Below the pieces are notes generated by a model. That model was not told the DNA's origin. It saw nothing but the letters and a program-made list of their open reading frames with translations, and ran no database searches. This document shows positions 1 to 7,356 of a stretch of DNA of 24,789 bases, piece after piece; position 1 is the first letter of the stretch; every line of letters begins with the position of its first letter. The position numbers and the translations under genes were made by a program. This DNA is from Caulochytrium protostelioides (Eukaryota > Chytridiomycota > Caulochytriomycetes > Caulochytriales > Caulochytriaceae), in the NCBI GenBank assembly GCA_003615045.1, contig ML014342.1, positions 1 to 24,789 of the forward strand. The letters run 5' to 3'.

Positions 1-13
1 AAAAAAAAAAAAA
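1..13. repeat. A homopolymer at window edge
   Basis: The window opens with thirteen A residues. An abrupt homopolymer at the first base is typical of a contig edge, though a genomic A-tract is equally possible. Confidence 0.6.
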
Positions 14-615
14 GGAAAACGCCCTGCGTGGTCGCATCGACAGCGCCGCCCACGTCTGCGCCTGCGCCTGCATGCCACCGACAGGTCAGATAAGCGGCGC
101 AGGCGGCGGCAGGGTGATCTGCAGCAGCCGACCCGCCGGCACGGCGTTGTGGGCGCCGACAGGGGGCGACGGGGCATGGCCCATCGACCGTTAGTGGTAC
201 ACCGGCCGGGCGGTGACTGCTTGATGGCGCCAACATCAGGAGGACCCGGCGGGACTCGAAAGGCAAGGGACTGGTCGGATGGACATCAGCGAACGTCGTA
301 TGAATCATTGTGAGATGGCTAGCGACGAGCTGAACGGGATCGTCATCTCTGGTCTTCAGTCCCTGCTATAGCAGCAGCAGTCCGTTCTCTGAAGCAACAG
401 CAGCAGCTGCATTGCCCCTTCCAGGCCATACCATAACTAGAATCGCATACCGGCGCTCCTCCTTTCGTTCCTTGTCGTCGTCTTCCGCTAAGTCTGTCGG
501 TCGCACCCTTTCGCATCCTTCATCCATCCATCCATCCATCCTTGCGAGCCGCGCCGGCGCGGACGCAGATCGCAGCCACCGGCCCCGCCGACCCCGGGCT
601 ACGGCCTTAGCCGCC
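14..615. other. Upstream/5' leader region of the F-box gene
   Basis: No convincing gene is seen. The first 300 bases are GC-rich without a clean reading frame. Between about 365 and 410 lie CAG-type triplet runs, and 521-541 holds a CATC tetranucleotide run. An open frame in register with the downstream F-box gene runs through 412-615, but it contains no ATG before 616 and its composition is that of a simple-repeat leader. It is therefore treated as promoter and 5' UTR. Confidence 0.5.
521..541. repeat. (CATC)5 microsatellite
   Basis: Five tandem copies of CATC lie about 75 bases upstream of the chosen F-box start codon. The same tetranucleotide recurs in nine copies at 20799-20834. Confidence 0.9.
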
Positions 616-2820
616 ATGCCCATCACCACCGCCGCCGCCGATCCCGCACTAACGCCCCCGCTGTGGCAGAATGCATCGAACATGACGCTGACGGCGCTCC
701 TTGCCGAAGACCCTTCCTTCCGTGCCGCGGCCGACGGTCCGCCCCGCCGGTCTTCCGACGGCGCTGGTCCCGGCGCCCGTGGCGTCGGCACATCACGGAA
801 ATGGTGGTCGGCGCGGGCCCGTCGAGGCCCATCCGAGCGCGCCCGGGCACGGCACGCGACCCACCCCTCGGCGACGTCGACGGCGACTCCGACGCCGTCT
901 CACTCCTGCGTGGACATCGCCGTCGCGCCGTGGAATATCGCGCTCACGTCCGAAGCCCTCGCGCAGCGGTCGAATGAGACGCTCATCACCTCGCAGGCCG
1001 GGTGGGCTCAGGCGGACCCTCCCTCGGCCGCGCTGTTCGCCGGCACCGCCCCGCCGGCGGCGCGGCCCCCCGCATCCGCGACGCGGCCGGTCCCCGACCT
1101 GTCGCCGCCGCGCTCGCGGCACCAGCGGCGGCGCCAGTCCACCACCGCCCTCACGTCGGCATCGACAGCCGCGGCCGCGGCGGCCATCGCCGCGGCTGCC
1201 GGGCCATCCAGCGCATCGAGCTGGTTTGCTCGACTGCGACAATCCTGGAGTGTGCCGCGGGCCTTCCGCGCTAAAGAGAAGGCTTCCCCCGTGGCGCCTC
1301 ATCGGGAACGCGCGACATCTCTCGCACCGCGGACCGCCGCAATGCCGACTTCAACAACCGCGCCAGGCACGGTCGCACTGATGCGGATGCCTCGATCGAT
1401 AGCGAACTCACCAGCGACCACGCGTCCGGCGGCCCCGTCGGCATCCCTGCCACGTGGCATACCCGCCGTCCGGCCCCGTCCCGGCCAGCGGTGTCCCCGC
1501 CTGCCCACCGAGTTGTGGTGCCATATCTTGGGCTTCCTCCCGCCGCCGGCGCTCGTGCTGCTCTGCCAGTCGCTGAGCTTCCGCCCGCTGGCGGCGGCCG
1601 AGCTGACGGCACGCATCCGCGCTGACCCGCCGCCGGAAGTCACTTTTATGCTCGCGGTGCCCCATCGCCCGCCGCAGGGTCTGCGCCGCGCGGACGGCCG
1701 TGTCGTCCGCGATCCCGACCCCAGCGCTGCCGCTGCCGCCGCCATCGAGCCCCTGGCCGAGACGGGCGAAACCGAGGCCGCGTCGGCCGCTGCGGAGCCT
1801 GTGCACTTCACGGGCACGCCATGGCGGCCCATTGAAGTACGGCTGCCGCTCGTTTTTGATTCGTTCGACCCGGTCGCCGCCAAGGCGCGATGGCGGCCGT
1901 GTGCTTCCGATTTGGCCGATGCCGGTCCTAAGTCTCATTCTGAGACGGACCCGCCCGAGAGAGACATCGCCGCCTTACGGGCCGGGAGCATGCAGATGCC
2001 GCCGCAAACGACGTCGACGACAACATCGCCGCAGCGCGTTGCGGAGGACCGCAGCGTGTTGGCATCCACATGGTCGTCGGCGTGGCTGCGGGTGCTGCAG
2101 GGCGTTGCCGCGGGCCCTGCGCCCGCGTCACAGACGGCGTCGCGTGACGAATGGCTCTCGCGCGTCGTGGAGCTCGGCGAGACGGGCGGCGTCGATGTCG
2201 CTCAGACGGGCTGGCGGCTCTGGGCGCCCGCGTTCGGCGTGAAGCCAACGACCGACGATGTCTCGTTATCCTCGTCCTCGTCCTCATCCGCTTCATCGGC
2301 ATCGCCGCTCTGCCCGTTGCTGGACGCCACGTGCTTCTTTGAGTGCAGCCTGATACGGTACTACGGTCTTGACGTCGCGAGCAAACCCCCACTGACGCCA
2401 GCCGTCTCGTTTGACGACGCGGCGTCGCTCGCGACCACGCTGTCCTCGGTGGACTTTGACCGGTATGACCCGCTACCCGCCGCGGCGGCATCGGTCGCCG
2501 CCGCACGGCCGACTCCGGCTTCCGCAGCGGCGGCGCCAGGAATCCTGAGCCTCGCCGTGCTGTCGCCGGCCCCTGGCGCGGCCATGCCGCCGCTGTCGCC
2601 CGCCTCGTCGTCGTCCTCGGGCTCCTCGCACGCCGTCGTGCGCCGACGCACAAGCCGTGGCGCGGGCGGCCGGCCGCTCCGCTCAGTCTCAGTCTCGGCG
2701 CCCGCGGCGCGATCTCCGGACGCGTCCCACCTCCTCCGCCGAGTCCTAGAGCGCTCCTTAAACGGTGTCGTGTCGCCGCGCCGTTTCATCTTGCGCGACC
2801 GGAACTGGCAGCCACGCTAA
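616..2820 (+). CDS. F-box domain protein
   Basis: Predicted 734-residue protein. Around residues 293-335 there is an F-box-like motif, LPTELWCHILGFL followed by a leucine-rich helix. F-boxes bind Skp1 and recruit substrates to SCF ubiquitin ligases, so a substrate-adaptor role is inferred. C-terminal to it, a segment with PWRPIEVRLPLVFDSFDP (about residues 400-420) and CFFECSLIRYYGLD (about 575-588) looks folded. The remainder is low-complexity Ser/Ala/Pro/Arg sequence, including an Ala-rich run before the box. No leucine-rich, WD or kelch repeats are visible, so the substrate cannot be guessed. ATG 616 (context GCCGCCATGC) is the first in-frame ATG; the frame upstream is simple repeat. Base composition suggests that parts of the N-terminal third (about 780-900 and 1285-1490) read better in another frame, so indels or unrecognised introns may affect the model there. 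It converges on the HMG-box gene. Confidence 0.72.
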   Translation: MPITTAAADPALTPPLWQNASNMTLTALLAEDPSFRAAADGPPRRSSDGAGPGARGVGTSRKWWSARARRGPSERARARHATHPSATSTATPTPSHSCVDIAVAPWNIALTSEALAQRSNETLITSQAGWAQADPPSAALFAGTAPPAARPPASATRPVPDLSPPRSRHQRRRQSTTALTSASTAAAAAAIAAAAGPSSASSWFARLRQSWSVPRAFRAKEKASPVAPHRERATSLAPRTAAMPTSTTAPGTVALMRMPRSIANSPATTRPAAPSASLPRGIPAVRPRPGQRCPRLPTELWCHILGFLPPPALVLLCQSLSFRPLAAAELTARIRADPPPEVTFMLAVPHRPPQGLRRADGRVVRDPDPSAAAAAAIEPLAETGETEAASAAAEPVHFTGTPWRPIEVRLPLVFDSFDPVAAKARWRPCASDLADAGPKSHSETDPPERDIAALRAGSMQMPPQTTSTTTSPQRVAEDRSVLASTWSSAWLRVLQGVAAGPAPASQTASRDEWLSRVVELGETGGVDVAQTGWRLWAPAFGVKPTTDDVSLSSSSSSSASSASPLCPLLDATCFFECSLIRYYGLDVASKPPLTPAVSFDDAASLATTLSSVDFDRYDPLPAAAASVAAARPTPASAAAAPGILSLAVLSPAPGAAMPPLSPASSSSSGSSHAVVRRRTSRGAGGRPLRSVSVSAPAARSPDASHLLRRVLERSLNGVVSPRRFILRDRNWQPR

Positions 2821-3379
2821 CCGCCGCATCGCTCTGCGTGGGCTCTCGACGGTCGTCGATCATGGTTTCCTCTTTTTTCATCGTTCAACCAGTCCATCAT
2901 AGTCGCTTATATCATTCGTCGGCATAACCGCTTTCGTTGCATCAGGTGATGACCATATGTCCAGATGTCCTGATCGGTAGTCTGAGCGTCATGTTCTTAT
3001 CAATATACCGCGGGCGCGGCGCTGGGCGTCCGCCGATCATGCCCCCCGTGGCAGAAGACAAAAGGGGGACGAGGGCCCTGCCCTCGCCCCGCGCGCCTGC
3101 CAGCCGCCGAAGCTCCAATCACTGAATGCCGCCAACGTGTGGCGCGACAGTAGGGCCCTGCGCCCCTCCTCGCCGATCCCTCGAGCGAGCAGGATGTGGC
3201 GCATTAGTGGCGTGGCAAAAACTTGCCTTGTCTCATCACCATCATGCTTTCTCGAAAAGCCCATCAAACGAGCTGACGGACCCCTCGAAAGAACGCATGA
3301 CACGGAGTCTTTTTCGAATCTTTTCGATATCTTATGGCAAGAAGTGCATAGACGCGCCGAGGACCTAGGAAAACCGCCT
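2821..3379. other. Convergent intergenic region
   Basis: These 559 bases separate the 3' ends of the F-box gene (+) and the HMG-box gene (-) and should carry both polyadenylation regions. Base composition is less GC-rich than the flanking genes. No gene, RNA or repeat was recognised. Confidence 0.6.
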
Positions 3380-5296
3380 TTATGACGACGGCGATACGGC
3401 GAGTTTCTTTTTGATGGGATGCATGGTGGGCCCGCGCTTGCGGATGCTCTTGGAGCTGCGTCGTTGGTACACGTAGTCCGGGAACAGTCCTGCGTGATCG
3501 GCCTTCTCAACCTCCGCGAGCGAGCGGAAGTGCTGCCGCACCGCTTCTGGCTCCTGACGCCAGAGCTCCGAGATGACCTGCGAGAGCTCGCTCGTATGCA
3601 TGTCCGCAAAGAGACTCTCGGCACGGAGGATTTGGTGGCGGTGCTGCCGGTAGATGATCCAGCTGTTGCGTGGGCGGGGGACGCCGTGCGGCGAGCGAAC
3701 GCCCTTGCGCGCCTGCGTCTTGGGCGTGATGGCGATGGCAGACCCGGGCATTGGCAGCGGGGTCGCCCGCACCGCGCGCTGGGCCGACCGCACAGCGTCC
3801 TCGAAGTCAAAGTTCGCAGACGCTGTGTTGCTTCTGGACGGCAGTGCGTGCGTGGACACAGTGAGGGCGCGCGTGGCGCTGCCGCCGCCGCCGTCGGCGA
3901 GGGGCCGTCGCATCGGTTGGAGGGCTTCGGAAAAGGCGCCCATGGGTCCCAGGAAGTCGAGCGACAGGGCCTCCTGACGCAGCGCCACCTCCGCCTGGGA
4001 CAGCTCCACAAGCGCCTGATCCGGGAAGTCATCGAGCGCGGCGTCGTGGGCAGTATTCTGGCTCGCGCCTGGCGACATGGGGAAGCCAAAGAGGTTCCGC
4101 GTCGAGTAAATGAGCCGCGCCGTATCGAAGCCGGGTCTCGCGAGGGCGAGAGGATCGGAGTCGACGTGCGACAGGGGATGGGCAGGCGAGCTCCATACGC
4201 CAGCGCGCTGCAGGTGCGAGGAGGCCGGTTCTTGCGCCAGATCGAGCGTGTGACCGAGCTGCTGTTGTTGCTGTTGCTGCTGCTGTTTTTGTTGTTGCTG
4301 ATCCTGCTGATGCTGATGCCGATGCTGATCGTGCTGCTGTGGCTCATGCTGATGCTGATGCTGCAGACGGGACAGCGTCAGACCGGGTCCTGACGACTCG
4401 GCCATCCCCGAATCGCGCTCCAAGCCCAGCGTCGGCATGGCTGGGCTGACGGCGTGCGGCTTGAAACGGACGGTCTCGGGACTCGCATGGCTGTGCGTGT
4501 CCTGGAACGGGGAGGGGCTCGCCAGATCCGGCGGCCACGTTGGCGACAGGCCCTCCGTGGACCCCATCCCATGCGGGTCCGTCAGGGCCCACAGAAGCGG
4601 GTTGGCCATCGACTTGGTGGCGAAGTCTTTGAAGAATACCTCGGTATCGTCGTGCGGATGGCCATGGCTGCTGGGCGAGTTGCCGAATCCCAGGGTCTCG
4701 AGCATCGCATCCATCGCCATAAACGACGCGACGGTGCCCTCGTCAGGATGCGCCGTGGCGGGCGACGAGAGCGGCATCTCCAGCTCGGCGGGCCCGCGCA
4801 GCGGCGACGGGTCCATGAGCAGCGATCCTATGGCGCGGCGATGCGGGGCGAGATGGAACGGCGAGGGCGGCGACGACGACGGCGCCCGCAGATGCGGCAC
4901 GAGCGCGCCGTCCATGCCCAGCGGCAGCGGCGTCACTGACCGGACATCAAACGGAGGGCTTTCCGATGTCATGGCGCCCACGAGATGCGGTGCCGCGGGA
5001 GGATAGACAGGATGGAACGACGTAGTCGTAGAAACGATGTTAGCGGCAGCGTCGGCCCCTACGCCGACGACGGCGGTGGCGGCAACGGCACGGCCATCTC
5101 GGGGAGCAAAAGCTTGTGTGAGGTGCGGTTGGGTGAAGTATGCGGCATCGGAAGCATCTGGATGGAACTGGAGCAAGTCGAGGCGGACGGCGGGCGTCAT
5201 ACGCGACAACGCGACCGCGGCTGGTCCAACTGCCGGCAGATGGCTGCTCGCGTTCGACAAAGGCGGTTGCAGCACAAAGCTGGTTGTCAACTCCAT
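3380..5296 (-). CDS. MAT-type HMG-box transcription factor
   Basis: Predicted 638-residue protein with one HMG box at its C-terminal end, about residues 539-613 (bases 3458-3682). It starts RPRNSWIIYRQHRHQ, continues with SELSQVISELWRQEP and ends with FPDYVYQRR. This is the MATA_HMG type, as in fungal mating-type proteins and pheromone-response factors such as Ustilago Prf1, which bind DNA sequence-specifically in the nucleus. A basic tail follows (SIRKRG, PIKKK), a possible nuclear localisation signal. The long N-terminal part is Pro/Ser/His-rich and probably disordered, with a Gln/His tract at about 310-347 that resembles an activation region. ATG 5296 is the only upstream in-frame ATG that includes the well-formed N-terminal sequence; the stop is TAA at 3380-3382. 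No intron is needed. Whether it is a mating-type gene, a Prf1-like regulator or another HMG regulator cannot be settled, since no pheromone or receptor gene lies nearby. Confidence 0.9.
   Translation of the reverse strand: MELTTSFVLQPPLSNASSHLPAVGPAAVALSRMTPAVRLDLLQFHPDASDAAYFTQPHLTQAFAPRDGRAVAATAVVGVGADAAANIVSTTTSFHPVYPPAAPHLVGAMTSESPPFDVRSVTPLPLGMDGALVPHLRAPSSSPPSPFHLAPHRRAIGSLLMDPSPLRGPAELEMPLSSPATAHPDEGTVASFMAMDAMLETLGFGNSPSSHGHPHDDTEVFFKDFATKSMANPLLWALTDPHGMGSTEGLSPTWPPDLASPSPFQDTHSHASPETVRFKPHAVSPAMPTLGLERDSGMAESSGPGLTLSRLQHQHQHEPQQHDQHRHQHQQDQQQQKQQQQQQQQQLGHTLDLAQEPASSHLQRAGVWSSPAHPLSHVDSDPLALARPGFDTARLIYSTRNLFGFPMSPGASQNTAHDAALDDFPDQALVELSQAEVALRQEALSLDFLGPMGAFSEALQPMRRPLADGGGGSATRALTVSTHALPSRSNTASANFDFEDAVRSAQRAVRATPLPMPGSAIAITPKTQARKGVRSPHGVPRPRNSWIIYRQHRHQILRAESLFADMHTSELSQVISELWRQEPEAVRQHFRSLAEVEKADHAGLFPDYVYQRRSSKSIRKRGPTMHPIKKKLAVSPSS
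4258..4368 (-). repeat. Gln/His-coding triplet tract
   Basis: This is an imperfect CAG/CAA/CAT/CAC repeat (minus strand) inside the HMG-box gene. It encodes Gln runs interrupted by His, Lys, Asp and Arg at about residues 310-347. Such tracts are length-variable in fungal regulators. Confidence 0.85.
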
Positions 5297-5595
5297 GATA
5301 ACTCCAACGACGGCTCAATAGGGGCAATACCGGGTTGAATGCGGCGAATGGGGCAATGCAGCGATGGGGCAAGACGTTTGAGATTCACGGCCAGGAGTCA
5401 AAGCCTGCCATGGATGGAACGATGACTGATCAGACAGTGCAGGTCGGCAAGTCTCATCAATCTTGTCCATTGGACCAGACGCAATGACCCCACACCGCGT
5501 TCGATCGCCGCATGGGATGTCGTTGGTGGGTCCCTCCGGTGGATGAGGATGACGCCATGGCCTGCCCTGGCACATCAATACGCATTTCGCTTGGT

Positions 5596-5618
5596 ATGCC
5601 ATGATATCGTCATGGTAT
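5596..5618. repeat. Inverted repeat ATGCCATGA/TCATGGTAT
   Basis: Nine-base arms with one mismatch flank a 5-base centre (TATCG). It is the first of a cluster of CATG-containing palindromes upstream of the HMG-box gene. Confidence 0.8.
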
Positions 5619-5638
5619 GTCTAGGGGAGCCATCGTGT

Positions 5639-5659
5639 GAAGCATGCAAAGCATGCTTC
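5639..5659. repeat. Perfect inverted repeat GAAGCATGC/GCATGCTTC
   Basis: Perfect nine-base arms surround an AAA centre. It lies 35 bases from the previous palindrome and about 345 bases upstream of the HMG-box start codon. It could be a binding site for a dimeric regulator or a cruciform-prone sequence. Confidence 0.9.
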
Positions 5660-5825
5660 CTGCTGCTGTCCGCGTCCACGCCCATCGTCGCATCGTCCTT
5701 CTGCCCCCGACTTCGGACCCCGAGTAATTCTGCAGCATACCCCGCCGTGCGGTGGGAAAACGACGAATATTCTGGCAACCTGACGCGCCGAGCAGAATCA
5801 ACGTGCAAGTCTCCATCAACTCCAT

Positions 5826-5835
5826 GAATGCATTC
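5826..5835. repeat. Ten-base palindrome GAATGCATTC
   Basis: A perfect palindrome that contains the TGCA core, within the same palindrome cluster. Confidence 0.7.
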
Positions 5836-6192
5836 TATTGCTCCGCGTAACCCATGCGGGCTCTGTCTCGAGAGACCGCTGCGGGGTGTCGCAGAGGGTC
5901 CACTTCACCAAGCCGACGGCGACCCTCGTCGTGCCCGTCGCGGCGACGCCGCCGACGGCGGTGACAACCACCTCCACAACTCGCCCCGCATGTGCACGCT
6001 GCACGCCTTCCGCGCGTGTGACGCCGCCGATCGCACCATGAACACACCGAGCGGCGGGGGCGCCCTGCTCGCGTGTCGCGTGAGTCGAGAAACGCGCCCA
6101 GCATGCCATTTACTCGGCGCCACCTTGCGGCATGCCGAGCGGAGATAGGATGGCCGCTGCAGGCGAGCGCGGGACAGGGCTGACGATGGTCC

Positions 6193-6231
6193 CATGCTAT
6201 GGCATGCCACAAGAGGGCATGATATAGCATG
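6193..6231. repeat. Long imperfect inverted repeat with CATGC arms
   Basis: Sixteen-base arms (CATGCTATGGCATGCC and GGCATGATATAGCATG) pair with two mismatches around a 7-base loop. The outer eight bases of each arm are perfect. It is the largest hairpin of the 5.6-6.2 kb cluster. Confidence 0.9.
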
Positions 6232-7356
6232 ACCTACAAGCGTTATTTCGTAGGCCGCACCGCGCCTCGCTCGCGATGGCAATGAAACGTGGCGGGCGAA
6301 GGGCGGCGGTTCCGGCTTTCCGGGGATATGTTTCCGCGCATTCCGCGGCGTTCGGCAAAACTGCCGCTTTGTCGAGGAAGGGATACGTCAGACCGACAAA
6401 AGGGCGCGATTCACATCGAACACATCCACGGCGGAACGAGGAAAAGACAGAGACGCCGGCGGCGTTTGGGCCTCGCAGCGAAGCCGTCGGAGTAGTCGCC
6501 GAGAGCGCGGACCGCAACGTATCTAAGCGTCGGTCATTGCTCTGGTCAGGACATCGGCGAGTCGCTGAACAAATCAAACTCCGACCCGTTGCTCTACCAT
6601 TTCGGCATTCCCGTTGTGACGGATGCCCGCCGGCGGCGGCGTCTCCCGGGGCGCGAAGGACGGTCTGAGGCTGGCTACAAGCTTCCACACGGGCAAGCAC
6701 GCCCCGCCTCGGCCGGGGCGATCGACGGCCGGGCGTGGAGCCGTGACATCCGTGGCTACAGATTCTGGCGGTCGAAGCCTCTGCTGTATCACACTGCGCC
6801 GCGGAACAGTGCAGAGTGGAGCCTAATGGGGCTCGGAGCCTCGCGGCCACGCGACGCAACGAACGTGTGGCGCACGGTCGCACATCCGCCCCCCGGCCCG
6901 CCGGTCCTCCGGGAGGCCGCGCGAAGGAACCGGCGGCGGCAGCGGTGGTGGCGAGCCCCCTTCGCTTGGCCCTGCCCGACATGGCGCGCTAGACAGCGCT
7001 GTCGGTGCAGAAAGCGACGACGAGTATGGCCGCCACCACGCGCTGATCGGCTGTCGCTGCGGGTGTGACGCGGCGGCCTTGCGGGACCACGCGGGAGTGA
7101 TCGCCTCGAGAGGAACCACCCGGATCGACCGACTCGAGCAGCGATCGGCACATTGTTCCCTTTGGCATTCGCATTCCCCATTCATCGCTTCTGTGCGCGT
7201 GCCTTAGCCTCACACGTCGCAGGCTAACCTCGGGCGTCGCAGACCTCCGCGCCTGTCGTCTTGGGTCCGCTCGGACGGACGCCCGTCGATCCTCTCGTGG
7301 GCACCTGGCGCTTGTTCCGCCCGCGCGCGCACGCACGCAAGCACGTCGGCCACCCG

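Larger units (their letters stand above)
5297..7356. other. Divergent intergenic region without a recognised gene
   Basis: About 2.06 kb separate the HMG-box gene (-) from the lipase gene (+) and should contain both promoters. Many short frames overlap on both strands, but none has a coherent composition or a recognised motif. The segment 5594-6231 is notable for several CATGC-rich palindromes, listed separately. Confidence 0.5.

Noticed and set aside
3055-3070. A pheromone-response-element-like ACAAAAGGGGG, and a similar ACAAAAGGGC near 6396
   Set aside because: Neither matches the Prf1 consensus ACAAAGGGA exactly, and single near-matches are expected by chance.
3037-4347. A long minus-strand frame overlapping the HMG-box gene
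   Set aside because: It is a shifted shadow of the HMG-box coding sequence, made Ser/Asn- and Arg-rich by reading the CAG tract out of frame.
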